A stretch of 64,000 bases of DNA from Verrucomicrobiaceae bacterium (GTDB lineage Bacteria; Verrucomicrobiota; Verrucomicrobiia; Chthoniobacterales; JAATET01): positions 1-64,000 of the forward strand of contig JAIYAZ010000103.1 of assembly GCA_027488755.1 (NCBI GenBank), given 5' to 3'. This document shows, piece after piece, positions 1 to 8,841 of the stretch; the first letter of the stretch is position 1; every line of letters begins with the position of its first letter. The position numbers were made by a program, and so were the translations under genes. A model generated the notes under the pieces. The model was not told where the DNA came from and did not search any database. It worked only from the letters and a program-made list of their open reading frames with translations.

Positions 1-651
1 GGCAACTGGTCGCCGTCGGGTTCGCGGGTGACGCCCTGCACCCATGAGACGATCCGTGACTTCGTCGCGCAGCATCCCCGTGGGATCGTGTTCATCGACG
101 AGGTCGACAAGTTCGAAGGCCAGCAGGACTACTACCGCAGCGTCCAGATCGAGGTGTTCGCGATCCTCGACGGGAACCTGGATGGGTTCGCGGGGTGGAC
201 CGACGAGGAACGCGAGCGGTTCCGTGAGAAGTTCCTCATCGTCGGTGCCGGCACCTGGCAGAATCTCTTCCGTGCCAAGCGGAAGACAGTTGGGTTCGGG
301 GTTCAGGCCGATGGGGGTTCGACGGAGTCCGATGCTCCGCCCATTGACCTGAGCAGCCAGACGGTGATTCCCGAGGAACTGCTCAACCGGTTCAATGCGC
401 GGGTCATCTTCCTTGATCCGCCCAACGCCGCGGACTTCCGCGAGCGGTTCCTGGAGATCCACCGCGGGCTCAAGCTTCTGCCTCCCTCGCCGACGCGCCT
501 CGAGCGCTTGATTAATCGTGCGGTCGAAAGCGGCAAGCACAACCGCGCGGTCGAGGCTTACCTCAACTACGTTCTCGAGAAGTATTTCGGCGGCGGGGGG
601 AAGGACGCTCCGGAGAATCCGGATGCGGGCGAAGCGGGCGCGGTGGCGTAG
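1..651 (+). CDS. AAA+ ATPase, C-terminal part (cut by window edge)
   Basis: The frame is open from base 1, so the N-terminus and Walker A motif lie outside the window. A GTG at 28 is in frame but does not look like a real start. Visible are a Walker B motif (GIVFIDEVDK, near residue 30), a sensor-1-like stretch (IVGAGTWQN), an arginine-finger-like LLNRF after 'IPEE', and a C-terminal helical lid. This ordering is that of ClpX/RuvB/FtsH-like AAA+ motors, which use ATP to remodel proteins or nucleic acids. The tail is low complexity (Gly, Ala, Glu). The specific family cannot be named from this fragment. It ends just before a strong terminator, so it is the last gene of its transcript. Confidence 0.8.
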   Translation, partial: GNWSPSGSRVTPCTHETIRDFVAQHPRGIVFIDEVDKFEGQQDYYRSVQIEVFAILDGNLDGFAGWTDEERERFREKFLIVGAGTWQNLFRAKRKTVGFGVQADGGSTESDAPPIDLSSQTVIPEELLNRFNARVIFLDPPNAADFRERFLEIHRGLKLLPPSPTRLERLINRAVESGKHNRAVEAYLNYVLEKYFGGGGKDAPENPDAGEAGAVA

Positions 652-666
652 GCAGTTCTGAAACGA

Positions 667-701
667 AAAAAGCCGCAGAGAGAAAACTCTCTGCGGCTTT
701 T
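667..701 (+). terminator. Rho-independent terminator, probably bidirectional
   Basis: A perfect 12-bp stem (agccgcagagag at 671-682 with ctctctgcggct at 687-698) closes an AAAA loop. It is flanked by A-run on the left and T-run on the right, so it can stop transcription from either side. It begins 16 bases after the stop codon of the AAA+ gene. Confidence 0.9.
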
Positions 702-742
702 GCATTTCGCGGAAACCTAGTGAAAAGACGTTCGACCTGAGT

Positions 743-1328
743 CTATGGGATGAGCTCGGCTTCTTCAGCTGCGTTCCAAATGTGCAGCACCACGGCTAGT
801 GGCGCGCATAAAAGGTAAAGAATCAGAAATCCAAAGGGCAACGACAGGCCAAGAAGGAACTGGCGAAAACTGCCAGCGTAGAAGATCCGCAGTAGCCCAG
901 GAACGAGAGTAAGGACCTCCATATAAAGGCTGGCAGGCTGAAGTTGGGCGTAGGGCCGCTGTGACGGGAAGTTACCGGGCAGGAAGCTCACCCAGGACGA
1001 ATTTCGCACGGACATCGCGCACAATCCAAGCCGTCAATTTGTTGGTGCGGAGGGGTCGCGGACTATCAAAGAGGAATCGGAGCGCGACTGCGACATTGAC
1101 GCAGATTTCATCCAGAGTGCGATGAGTCGGGCCCCCGGTGTGGCCTGCCGCATCGGAATGCGGCCCGCAATTTGTCGGGTCGCAGTGCCCGCGGGATGGC
1201 TGTGGCCGAAAGCGCCAGCGTTGCCTTGTGCTGGTTCTCAGCCTGGCATGAGGGCTTGAGAACGAATGAAAATCTCCCAGCCCGCGCCGCGGGAGCGATC
1301 GCGGCGGTCGCCTGTGACCAAGCATCAA
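743..1328 (-). pseudogene. Possible frameshifted small membrane protein remnant
   Basis: Two minus-strand frames abut. One, ending at 972, reads plausibly in its last ~50 residues (HRTLDEICVNVAVALRFLF onwards). The other, 743-1024, continues with a hydrophobic segment (about 22 residues, LLGLSLPFGFLILYLLCAPL) and a charged end. Removing one C from the GCCCGG run near 980 would join them into one protein. Composition is less GC-rich than neighbours. This could be a decayed gene, a sequencing error or chance; no family was recognised and no start could be chosen. Confidence 0.3.
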
Positions 1329-1411
1329 CGAGAATTCCCCCCCTCGACCGAGCTAAAACACGCGATCAATTCGCGTGGATCGGGTCGGAAATGGGCGGAA
1401 TTCTTGTTGAT
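1324..1411. repeat. Nested imperfect palindrome
   Basis: Outer arms atcaacgagaattcc (1324-1338) and ggaattcttgttgat (1397-1411) are inverted repeats with one mismatch. Centred inside is a perfect hairpin acgcga-tcaat-tcgcgt (1360-1376). It lies in the non-coding, lower-GC stretch left of tRNA-Ser. It could be a small non-autonomous element, a structured RNA or a protein-binding site. Confidence 0.5.
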
Positions 1412-1594
1412 TCATGAGCGGGGTCGAAACGCGCTCCTCCCGCGAGATGCCGTTGTTTCCTTGGTTGACGGGCGATGAACAAAGATCAACGGAAGAATCG
1501 AGGGGGTGTTTCCACGAATATCCGGAAAGAAACGCCCAACAATCAACGAGCGCCTACACCTACACTTACACGCTGGAACAACCTGAAAAGGCGG

Positions 1595-1682
1595 TGGCGG
1601 AGGGGGTGGGATTCGAACCCACGGGACCTTGCGGCCCAGCGGTTTTCAAGACCGCCGCAATCGACCACTCTGCCACCCCTCC
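1595..1682 (-). tRNA. tRNA-Ser (anticodon TGA)
   Basis: Read on the minus strand, the gene starts GGAGGGG and its acceptor stem closes with CCCCTCC, discriminator G and an encoded CCA (1597-1595). The anticodon loop is CTTGAAA, giving anticodon TGA, which reads UCA and related serine codons. The long variable arm expected of a class II serine tRNA is present (GGGCCGCAAGGTCC region), and the T-arm carries GGTTCGAATCC. Length is 88 bases with CCA. Confidence 0.95.
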
Positions 1683-1755
1683 GTTTTGGAGAACGCCGGG
1701 AATCTAGCGCAAGGGCGGGGGAGGCGTCACGGATTTTGGCCGCGGCGGGCGCGGG

Positions 1756-2157
1756 TCAGCGCCGCCACCAGGGGGCGGGGAGCTTGCCGGCGGCGTGGGC
1801 GAGGGTTTCGGCGAGGCTGGTGGCACTTTCGCTGACGCTGGAGCAGGTGCGCTGAAGGGGGTCGCGGAGTTGATCGGCGACGTTGCCGAGGAGTTCGGCG
1901 AGGCGGTCGCGGGAGCCGTCGAGCGCGTCGGCGAAGGTGGGTTTGCGGGGCTCGGGGCGGAGGAGGACGGCGACGACGGCTCCGACGGCGACGCCCACGG
2001 CGAAGGCGGAGGCGAGGGAAACGGCGGGCTGTTCCCGGACGTAGCGGCTGCCGCGTTCGACGGCCTGGCCGGCCTGGTGGCGGACGGTGGAAAGGGTTTC
2101 GTTAACCTTTTCACGGGCGACGTCGGTGGCGGCGGAAAAATCGTATTCGGTGTTCAT
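1756..2157 (-). CDS. DUF883/YqjD-like membrane-anchored protein
   Basis: A 133-residue protein starting MNTEYDFSAATDV. The first 45 residues are an amphipathic charged helix (AREKVNETL, AVERGSRYVRE), followed by one Ala/Gly/Val-rich membrane segment at about 47-66 and a 65-residue cytoplasmic-looking tail. The 'VREQP' just before the membrane segment is typical of the ElaB/YqjD/DUF883 family, whose E. coli member YqjD tethers ribosomes to the inner membrane in stationary phase. The usual family has the membrane anchor at the very C-terminus, so the tail is extra. The start was chosen because the 39 codons upstream look non-coding. No clear ribosome binding site is seen. Confidence 0.65.
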   Translation of the reverse strand: MNTEYDFSAATDVAREKVNETLSTVRHQAGQAVERGSRYVREQPAVSLASAFAVGVAVGAVVAVLLRPEPRKPTFADALDGSRDRLAELLGNVADQLRDPLQRTCSSVSESATSLAETLAHAAGKLPAPWWRR

Positions 2158-2235
2158 GGTCGGAATGGCTGTTCGCCAAGGTGACACGGATGGGCGCGGG
2201 GCGCCTGCTTTTTCTCGGTGCGGGGCGAGCGGTGC

Positions 2236-2286
2236 AAAAAATGCGGCGGCGGAAGTGGGTCGGGGCGACCGCACATCCGCCGCCGC
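2236..2286 (-). terminator. Rho-independent terminator of pckG
   Basis: On the minus strand a 10-bp stem GCGGCGGCGG/CCGCCGCCGC (2286-2277 with 2252-2243), extended inward by GTGCGGTCG pairing with one bulge, is followed by ATTTTTT. It begins 35 bases after the pckG stop codon, in the right orientation for that gene. Confidence 0.85.
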
Positions 2287-2320
2287 GCGGGGAGGGGAGT
2301 TTTTTGCGCTGCCGCGGGTT

Positions 2321-4174
2321 TTACATGCGGGAGATGAGAAGCTCGCGCTGGAAGACGAGTTCCTTCGGCAGGTGGCTGTAGAGTTTCATGAAGAGCTCAT
2401 CCTGGAGGACGAGTTCGCGGTGCCAGTCGCCCTGGTCGATCTTCATGATCTCGGCGAACTTCTCTTCGGTGATCTGGGCTTCCAGGCCGCGCATGTCGAG
2501 GTCCTTGTAGTCCGGGATCCAGCCGATGGAGGTTTCGAGGGCGTGGGCACCGAACTGGCAACGCTGCACGATCCATTTGAGGACGCGCATGTTGTCGCCG
2601 AAACCGGGCCAGAGGAACTTGCCTTCGGCGCTCTTGCGGAACCAGTTCACGTGGAAGATGCGGGGGATGTGTTTGACCTTGCCGCGCATTTCGAGCCAGT
2701 GGGCGAAGTAGTCGCCCATGTTGTAACCGGTGAACGGGAGCATGGCCATCGGGTCGCGGCGGACGACGCCGGCCTTGCCTTCGGCGGCGGCGGTGACCTC
2801 CGAGCCGACGGTGGCTCCGATGTAGACGCCGTGCACCCAGTTGAAGGACTGGAAGACGAGCGGCATGGTGGTCGCACGGCGGCCGCCGAAGATGATGGCG
2901 CTGAGCGGCACGCCGGCGGGATCCTCCCAGGCGGGGTCGATGATCGGGCAGTTCGCCGCCGGGGCGGTGAAGCGGCTGTTCGGGTGGCTGGAGAGGACGG
3001 GGTTGCCGTCGGCGTCCTTCGTCTCGGGGGTCCAGTCCTTGCCCTTCCAGTCGATGAGGTGGGCGGGTTTTTCCTTGGTCATGCCCTCCCACCAGACGTC
3101 GCCGTCGTCGGTGAGGCCGACGTTGGTGAAGATGGTGTCGGTTTTGATCGAATCCATGGCCATGGGGTTCGAGTCGTAGGAGGTGCCGGGCGCGACGCCG
3201 AAGAAGCCGGCTTCGGGGTTGATGGCGCGGAAGGCGCCGTCGGGACCGGGTTTGATCCAGGCGATGTCGTCGCCGATGCAGGAGACTTCCCAGCCCTCGT
3301 CCTTGAGGTGCTTGGGCGGGATGATCATGGCGAAGTTCGTTTTTCCGCAGGCGCTGGGGAAGGCGGCGGCGGCGTAGGTTTTGCGACCGGAGGGATCCTT
3401 CACGCCGAGGATGAGCATGTGCTCGGCCATCCAGCCTTCATCGCGGCCCATGACGGAGGCGATGCGGAGGGCGAAGCACTTTTTGCCGAGGAGGGCGTTG
3501 CCGCCGTAGCCGGAGCCGAAGCTCATGATGAGGCGTTCTTCGGGGAAGTGGGTGATGTAGGTTTGCTCGGGGTTGCAGGGCCACGGGACATCGGCGGCGC
3601 CGGCGGCGAGCGGGCGGCCGACGGAGTGGATGCACTTCACGAAGAAGCCGTCGGCGCCAATGTGGGAGAGGACGGCGGCGCCCATGCGGGTCATGATGCG
3701 CATGTTGGCCACGACGTAGGGGCTGTCGCTGAGTTCCACGCCATATTGGGCGATGGGGGAGCCGAGCGGGCCCATGCAGAAGGGGACGACGTAGAGGGTG
3801 CGGCCGTGCATGCAGCCCTGGAAGAGGCCGTTCAGGCGGGCCTTCATGGTGTCGGGGGCTTCCCAGTTATTGGTCGGGCCGGCGTCTTTTTTTGCCCGGG
3901 AGCAAATGAAGGTGCGGCTTTCCACGCGGGCGACGTCGCGGGGGTCGCTGCGGACGAGGAGGCTGTTCGGGCGCTTGGCGGGATTCAGCCAAACGGCGGC
4001 GCCGGCCTCCACGAGGAGCTGGCGCATGGTCTTGTCCTCCGCCTCGGAGCCGTCGCAGAGATACACGTCGGCCGGCTCGGTGAGGTTGGCGATCTCCTCG
4101 ACCCAAGTCTGGATGTGCGGATTGCCGGGGCAAAGGGTGCGGATTTTTTCGAGAACGGCGGGAGTGGCGGGCAT
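2321..4174 (-). CDS. pckG: Phosphoenolpyruvate carboxykinase (GTP)
   Basis: GTP-dependent PEPCK interconverts oxaloacetate and phosphoenolpyruvate plus CO2, the gateway step of gluconeogenesis in the cytoplasm. The 617-residue length matches the GTP-class family (about 600-620). The diagnostic P-loop FPSACGKTN lies at 272-280; the [19 protein letters not shown] metal and substrate segment is at about 222-240, and the guanine-pocket region with [12 protein letters not shown] follows. The start [10 protein letters not shown] was chosen over a longer frame because the upstream 37 residues are low complexity and not family-like. The gene is monocistronic, divergent from the rhomboid operon across a 260-base gap that must hold both promoters, and has its own terminator. 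Confidence 0.97.
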   Translation of the reverse strand: MPATPAVLEKIRTLCPGNPHIQTWVEEIANLTEPADVYLCDGSEAEDKTMRQLLVEAGAAVWLNPAKRPNSLLVRSDPRDVARVESRTFICSRAKKDAGPTNNWEAPDTMKARLNGLFQGCMHGRTLYVVPFCMGPLGSPIAQYGVELSDSPYVVANMRIMTRMGAAVLSHIGADGFFVKCIHSVGRPLAAGAADVPWPCNPEQTYITHFPEERLIMSFGSGYGGNALLGKKCFALRIASVMGRDEGWMAEHMLILGVKDPSGRKTYAAAAFPSACGKTNFAMIIPPKHLKDEGWEVSCIGDDIAWIKPGPDGAFRAINPEAGFFGVAPGTSYDSNPMAMDSIKTDTIFTNVGLTDDGDVWWEGMTKEKPAHLIDWKGKDWTPETKDADGNPVLSSHPNSRFTAPAANCPIIDPAWEDPAGVPLSAIIFGGRRATTMPLVFQSFNWVHGVYIGATVGSEVTAAAEGKAGVVRRDPMAMLPFTGYNMGDYFAHWLEMRGKVKHIPRIFHVNWFRKSAEGKFLWPGFGDNMRVLKWIVQRCQFGAHALETSIGWIPDYKDLDMRGLEAQITEEKFAEIMKIDQGDWHRELVLQDELFMKLYSHLPKELVFQRELLISRM

Positions 4175-4434
4175 GTTGGGTGGGTCGGTTGGGGTTGAAG
4201 TTTGGTGGGCTTGGGGATCGGGTTCGGCGCTTTGGCGGAGGAACTTTCCCACGCACAGGGTCGCAGGAACGCCTCGGCGTGACAAGGTGGTCGGACGGGT
4301 GCATGCCGCGGGAATTGATGGCGGTCAAATCCCGCCGGGCGGGCGGCGGCGGGCATCGCCCGAACTGGCCCGATGGCGCGGGACATAAGCGCTTGTCCCG
4401 CGCGGGGGGCGCGTCTAGTTTGCGGGCAGGCCGC

Positions 4435-5307
4435 ATGAGTTTCACGCGCGAAAAGGAAGACGACTACGCCCCGATCACGTGGATCGGGCAGGTGCCGATC
4501 TACGTCACCACCATGCTCGTGATCCTGCACGGGCTGGCGATGATCGCGACCGCGGTGGCGATGGCCGTGTCCGGCGCGCCCGCGGCCGTGCAGTCCGCCT
4601 TGCTCCAGCCGTTTATCTTTTCGAATGCGGCGGTGCTGCAGGACTTTCAGGTGTGGCAGGTTGTCACCTACGCCTTTGTCAACGAGCCGAGCCTGTGGTT
4701 CGCGGTCGAGATGTGGATGCTCTACATGTTCGGCCGGGAGGTGGAAAAGTTTCTCGGGCGGAGGGCCTTTCTCTGGCTTTACCTGGCGTTGGTGCTCGCC
4801 GCGCCGATCGCGCTGACGGCGCTGGGCGTCGCGAAGGTGCCGGCTTTTCTCGTCGGGAGCAGCGCGGTGCACTTCGCGATCTTCATCGCGTTTGTGATCC
4901 TTTACCCGGGCGCGGAGTTCTTTTTCGGCCTCCAGGCAAAATGGGTGGGCATCATTTTCCTCGCGGTTTACTCGCTGCAATATCTCGCGCACCAGGCGTG
5001 GATTCCGCTGGGCGTGCTCTGGCTCGACTGCGCCTGCGCGGCGATGATGTTGAGGTTCTCGGGCGTGACCAACGCGGCGTTTGAAACGTGGCTGCCGGCG
5101 CGGCCCGAGCCCAGGCCGCGGCCGACGGCGAAGCCCGCGGCGCGCGCGGTGGAATCCGCGCCCGAACCGGCCGACGTGCATGAATCCATCGATCCGCTGC
5201 TTGAAAAAATCTCCCGCAGCGGCATTGGCAGCCTCACGAAACAGGAGCGCCAGCAGCTTGAGAAGGCGCGGGCCGCGTTGCTCGAACGGGAACGGCATCC
5301 GCACTAG
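4435..5307 (+). CDS. Rhomboid-family intramembrane protein with C-terminal helical tail
   Basis: A 290-residue protein with about six membrane segments between residues 20 and 207, then a Pro/Ala-rich linker and a C-terminal helical tail (IDPLLEKISRSGIGSLTKQE, 252-271) like the DUF6576 tail of rhomboid proteins in Bacteroidota, Planctomycetes and Verrucomicrobiota. The GxSx serine motif is represented by GSSA (Ser143), and His186 in YLAHQAW may be the dyad histidine, but the glycines that normally follow it (AHxxG) are missing. Activity as a protease is therefore uncertain; an inactive relative is possible. It opens a rightward run in which the next gene begins 3 bases after its stop. Confidence 0.75.
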   Translation: MSFTREKEDDYAPITWIGQVPIYVTTMLVILHGLAMIATAVAMAVSGAPAAVQSALLQPFIFSNAAVLQDFQVWQVVTYAFVNEPSLWFAVEMWMLYMFGREVEKFLGRRAFLWLYLALVLAAPIALTALGVAKVPAFLVGSSAVHFAIFIAFVILYPGAEFFFGLQAKWVGIIFLAVYSLQYLAHQAWIPLGVLWLDCACAAMMLRFSGVTNAAFETWLPARPEPRPRPTAKPAARAVESAPEPADVHESIDPLLEKISRSGIGSLTKQERQQLEKARAALLERERHPH

Positions 5308-5310
5308 GGA

Positions 5311-6078
5311 ATGGACCGTCCGCCGCCTCCCTCACCCGCGCCCGAAGCGTCCGCCCACTCCGCCTTTGAAACCGCGCGCGAGTTCGCGTCGGCGGCGAGC
5401 CGGATGCCCGCCGCCAGCCTCAAGGATCCCTGCTACGTCAACGCGATGGTGCATTTTTATCGAGGGGAGCTCGGCCGCATCATGGTCTGGCGGCAACGCC
5501 TCGATGTGACGACCACGTGGGCGATTACGAGTTCGACCACGATCATCACGGTGGCGTTTTCGTTTCGCGAGATCCCGCACATCATCTTCTTTTTCAACCT
5601 GGCGATCGTCTGGATCATGCTCTGGATCGAGGCGCGTCGGTATCGGTTTTACGACGCGTTTCGGGGCCGGGTGCGCATGCTGGAGTCGCATTTTCTCGTG
5701 CCGATGATTTCGCAGAGCGACCGGCTGCTGGACGGCGAGTGGCGGCGGCTGGTGTGCGAGGATTTGATCCTGCCGTCGTTCAAGATCACCGCGATCGAGG
5801 CGGTCGGGCGCAGGCTCAAGCGGAATTACGTGTTCATCTTTGCGATCATTATTGTCGCGTGGGCGCTTAAGGTTTTCATGCACGCGGGCACTGCGATTAC
5901 CTCGCTTCCGACGTTCTACAAGGCGCTCGAAACCGGGCATCTGCCGGGGTGGTTCAGCGCGGGCGTGTTTGGCGGGACGATTCTTCTCGTCGTCGGTCTC
6001 ATTATTTTTGTCTCCCGCCGCACCTCGGAGGAGGTCTCGGAATTCGGCGGATCGAACGTTTCCCTATGGCGCATTTGA
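5311..6078 (+). CDS. DUF2270 integral membrane protein
   Basis: A 255-residue protein. The conserved core reads FYRGELGRIMVWRQRLD, then two close membrane segments, then WIEARRYRFYDAFRGRVRML, the arrangement of the DUF2270 family of unknown function. Two more membrane segments lie at about 175-192 and 218-240. The first ~40 residues are a disordered Pro/Ala-rich lead. It starts 3 bases after the rhomboid stop and overlaps mazG by 13 bases, so it is translationally tied to both. Confidence 0.8.
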   Translation: MDRPPPPSPAPEASAHSAFETAREFASAASRMPAASLKDPCYVNAMVHFYRGELGRIMVWRQRLDVTTTWAITSSTTIITVAFSFREIPHIIFFFNLAIVWIMLWIEARRYRFYDAFRGRVRMLESHFLVPMISQSDRLLDGEWRRLVCEDLILPSFKITAIEAVGRRLKRNYVFIFAIIIVAWALKVFMHAGTAITSLPTFYKALETGHLPGWFSAGVFGGTILLVVGLIIFVSRRTSEEVSEFGGSNVSLWRI

Positions 6079-6881
6079 GCGACCCTGATGCGGTCTCCCC
6101 CGTGGAGCGACTCCGTGAAATCGTAGCCCGGCTGCGCGCGCCCGACGGGTGTCCGTGGGACCGCGAGCAAACCCACGAGAGCCTGCGCGGAGCGCTGCTC
6201 GAAGAGACCTACGAACTCGTCGACGCGATCGACAGCGCGGACGATGCGAACCTGCGCGAGGAACTCGGCGACGTGCTGCTGCATGTCGTCATGCACGCGC
6301 AGATGGCGGATGAGCGTGGGGCGTTTTCCTTTGACGCGGTGGTCGGCGAAATCTGCGAAAAGCTCATCCGCCGCCATCCGCATGTGTTTGGCGACCAGAC
6401 GGCGGCGGATTCCACAGAGGTGCTGCGCCAGTGGGAGCAGATCAAGCGGGCGGAGAAGGGGGAGCGAAAGTCCGTGCTCGACGGAATGCCGCGGGCCCTG
6501 CCGGCGCTGATGCGCGCGCAGAACACGCAGAAGAAGGCGGCGCGCGTGGGCTTTGACTGGGCGCAGGCGCAGGACGTGATCGCGAAGATCGAGGAGGAAC
6601 TCGGGGAGTTGCGCGCGGCGATGGCCGCGAACGCCCCGGCGGAGATCGCCGAGGAGGCGGGCGACCTGTTGTTTTCGGTGGTGAATCTCACGCGCAAGCT
6701 CGGGTTGGACGGGGAGATGACGCTGAACGCCGCGACGGACAAGTTTGCGCGGCGCTTCCGGGCCATCGAGCAGGCGGCTGCGGCGCAGGGGCGGCGCGTC
6801 GAGGAGTGCAGCGCGGAGGAGTTGAACGAACTTTGGGAGCGCCACAAGGCCGCGTCGACCGGAGGGACGCAGGCGTCGTGA
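6066..6881 (+). CDS. mazG: Nucleoside triphosphate pyrophosphohydrolase MazG
   Basis: MazG cleaves NTPs and dNTPs to the monophosphate and pyrophosphate, clearing aberrant nucleotides and influencing (p)ppGpp levels. The 271-residue protein has the usual tandem layout. The N-terminal domain has CPWDREQTHESLR and the metal-binding EE..E...E..D pattern (LLEETYELVDAID, then EELGDVLLHVVMHA). The C-terminal domain repeats it (IEEELGELRAAM, then EEAGDLLFSVVNL). The ATG at 6066 lies inside the end of the DUF2270 gene; longer starts give unrelated sequence. It overlaps the next gene by GTGA. Confidence 0.95.
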   Translation: MAHLSDPDAVSPVERLREIVARLRAPDGCPWDREQTHESLRGALLEETYELVDAIDSADDANLREELGDVLLHVVMHAQMADERGAFSFDAVVGEICEKLIRRHPHVFGDQTAADSTEVLRQWEQIKRAEKGERKSVLDGMPRALPALMRAQNTQKKAARVGFDWAQAQDVIAKIEEELGELRAAMAANAPAEIAEEAGDLLFSVVNLTRKLGLDGEMTLNAATDKFARRFRAIEQAAAAQGRRVEECSAEELNELWERHKAASTGGTQAS

Positions 6882-7885
6882 GCGGGGGATTCGTGGTGAT
6901 CAATCCCGGGGGACGGGACGCCGAGCAGAGCTTTGCCGCCGGGGCGGGCAGCCCGAAGGATGGCGGCCACCCGCCGGTGAACTACCACGGTTACGCGGCG
7001 TGTTTGCAGGGGACGTTTCTTCGCGACGCGGCCCGGGTTCCGGCCGGCACGCACACCGCGCTCGTGCTTCTGCGCAAACGGAATCTCCGCGCGGCCCTCG
7101 CGGCGCTTGTCCGGCTGCGGGCCGCGGGGGTGCGAACGTGGATCAGCCTCAAGGAATCCGGGAGCCATCAGGCCGCCGATTTTCTGAACGACTACACCCG
7201 TTCGTTGCTGTTCCGGCGCATCTGCGCGGAGGCGGACGGTTACCTTTCCAGCACGCCGGAGCTGGAATCGCTTTACCGCGCCGCGGGTTGCCGAACGGGA
7301 TTTTTTGCGCCGACGCCCTATCCGGTCGAGGAGCTGACGTGGGATCGCGGGATTCCGCTCAACGAGCGGATCGGGATTTTTGTGGGCACGCGGGAGTTTG
7401 ACGTGCCGTCCCGCAACCACTGGCGGGCGGTCGCGCTGGCGGGGGAACTCGCGCGCGAGCTGGAGGTGCCCGCCGCGGTGATCGTCACGGGCGGGAGGCA
7501 CGGGCTGCGGTTGCTCAAGACGATTCGCGGAGACAATCCGTTTCTCCATTTCCTAGTCGGACCGTTTCCCTACTGGGACTACCTGCGCATCATGGCCGCG
7601 CATCGCGTGGTGCTCCAACTAGACGCCAGCGAGGTGCCGGGTCAGGTGGCCGGCGACGCTTTGCTCGGGCGCCTACCCTGCGTGGGCGGAAACGGCGCGG
7701 TGGACCGGATTGCCTTCGGCCACCTGGCCGACGGGGACATAGCCGGCACGGTGCGGCGTCTGCTGACGGACGACACTGCGTGGACGGCGGCGAACGAAGA
7801 GGCGCAGAGCCGGGCGCGCGCCGGGCTGGGATTTACGGCGATCGCGAAGGTCCTGCGGGACCGCATGGCGGAGACCGGGGCATGA
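6878..7885 (+). CDS. Glycosyltransferase-like protein, specificity unknown
   Basis: A 335-residue protein starting at GTG (6878), which overlaps the mazG stop as GTGA. The sequence has a two-lobed look: an N-terminal half with Rossmann-like strands (GTHTALVLLRK) and a C-terminal half with IGIFVGTREFD, HFLVGPFPYWDYLRIMA and VLQLDASEVPGQVAGDALL followed by G-rich GGNGAVDRIAF, resembling the donor-binding half of GT-B glycosyltransferases. No signal peptide or membrane segment is seen. Substrate cannot be inferred. It is translationally coupled to mazG before it and the cation exporter after it (ATGA overlap). Confidence 0.5.
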   Translation: MSGGFVVINPGGRDAEQSFAAGAGSPKDGGHPPVNYHGYAACLQGTFLRDAARVPAGTHTALVLLRKRNLRAALAALVRLRAAGVRTWISLKESGSHQAADFLNDYTRSLLFRRICAEADGYLSSTPELESLYRAAGCRTGFFAPTPYPVEELTWDRGIPLNERIGIFVGTREFDVPSRNHWRAVALAGELARELEVPAAVIVTGGRHGLRLLKTIRGDNPFLHFLVGPFPYWDYLRIMAAHRVVLQLDASEVPGQVAGDALLGRLPCVGGNGAVDRIAFGHLADGDIAGTVRRLLTDDTAWTAANEEAQSRARAGLGFTAIAKVLRDRMAETGA

Positions 7886-8799
7886 GTCACGATCACGGGC
7901 ACCATCACGGCGGCGGGCATTCCCACGCGCATGCGCCGGCGGATTTCGGACGCGCGTTTCTGATCGGGATTCTTCTCAACAGCGGCTTTGTCGCGCTCGA
8001 GTTCGCGATGGGCTGGGTGTCCGGCTCGCTCGCGCTCATCTCCGACGCGGGCCACAACCTCGGCGATGTGCTCGGGCTGGTGCTGGCGTGGGCGGCGACG
8101 ATTCTGGCCCGGCGCCCGGCGGGAGGCCGCTACACCTATGGGCTCAAGCGCAGCACGATTCTGGCGGCGCTGGCCAACGCCATCATTCTGCTCGTCGGGG
8201 TCGGGGCCATCGGGTTGGAGGCGATTTCGCGCCTGCGGGATCCGCGTCCGGTTGAGGCCGGCGTTGTTGCGTGGGTTTCGGGCCTTGGGATTCTTATCAA
8301 CGGCGCGACGGCCCTGCTTTTCATGGCGGGGCGCAAGACGGACCTCAACATCCGCGGGGCTTTCCTCCACATGGCGGCGGATGCGGCGGTGTCGCTCGGC
8401 GTGATGGTGGCCGGGCTCGTGATCCTTTTCACCGGCGCGGTCTGGATTGATCCCGTGGTGAGTTTGATCGTGCTGGCGGTGATTCTGTGGGGCACGTGGG
8501 GGCTGTTCACCGAATCGCTCGGCCTCGCGATGGATGCCGCTCCGGAAAACGCCCCGCCGGATAAGGTCCGGACTTTTCTGGGCTCACTCCCGGGGGTGGT
8601 CAACGTCCACGACGTGCATGTCTGGGCGCTCAGCACGACCGAAACGGCGCTTACGGCGCATGTGGTGAGGGGCGACGAAATGAATTTTGACGATGCGTTT
8701 CTTGCGTTGGTCAAAAAAGAGGTGCGGGCCCAGTTTGGCGTAACGCACGTGACCGTCCAAATAGAGACCAGTTCTGGTGATTGCAGGGAACGGCCCTGA
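7882..8799 (+). CDS. Cation diffusion facilitator, zinc-type (CzcD-like)
   Basis: A CDF-family secondary exporter that expels Zn2+, Co2+ or Cd2+ in exchange for protons across the inner membrane. The 305-residue protein begins with a His-rich stretch (13 His in the first 22 residues or so). It has six membrane segments, with metal-site motifs HNLGD in helix 2 (after SDAG) and HMAAD in helix 5, and a cytoplasmic C-terminal domain with VNVHDVHVWALS. The HxxxD pair in both helices is the zinc-type signature of the CzcD/ZitB group. It overlaps the upstream gene by four bases and ends the five-gene rightward run. Confidence 0.93.
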   Translation: MSHDHGHHHGGGHSHAHAPADFGRAFLIGILLNSGFVALEFAMGWVSGSLALISDAGHNLGDVLGLVLAWAATILARRPAGGRYTYGLKRSTILAALANAIILLVGVGAIGLEAISRLRDPRPVEAGVVAWVSGLGILINGATALLFMAGRKTDLNIRGAFLHMAADAAVSLGVMVAGLVILFTGAVWIDPVVSLIVLAVILWGTWGLFTESLGLAMDAAPENAPPDKVRTFLGSLPGVVNVHDVHVWALSTTETALTAHVVRGDEMNFDDAFLALVKKEVRAQFGVTHVTVQIETSSGDCRERP

Positions 8800-8841
8800 T
8801 TCGGCCCTTATTCCTTTTCGACGGCCGCCCTGCCCAAAACT

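Larger units (their letters stand above)
652..1594. other. Gene-poor, lower-GC stretch next to tRNA-Ser
   Basis: No convincing intact gene is visible. The stretch holds a terminator at its left end, a probable frameshifted membrane-protein remnant on the minus strand, a perfect 6-bp-stem hairpin (CCGCAT/ATGCGG, about 1149-1164) and a nested palindrome at 1324-1411. Base composition is visibly less GC-rich than the flanks. Position beside a tRNA gene fits an old integration or decay site, but no integrase or att repeat was found. Confidence 0.5.

Noticed and set aside
2087-4198. A 703-codon open frame antisense to pckG
   Set aside because: Same reason; its product is a low-complexity Gly/Ala/Glu/Val sequence and pckG is clearly the gene.
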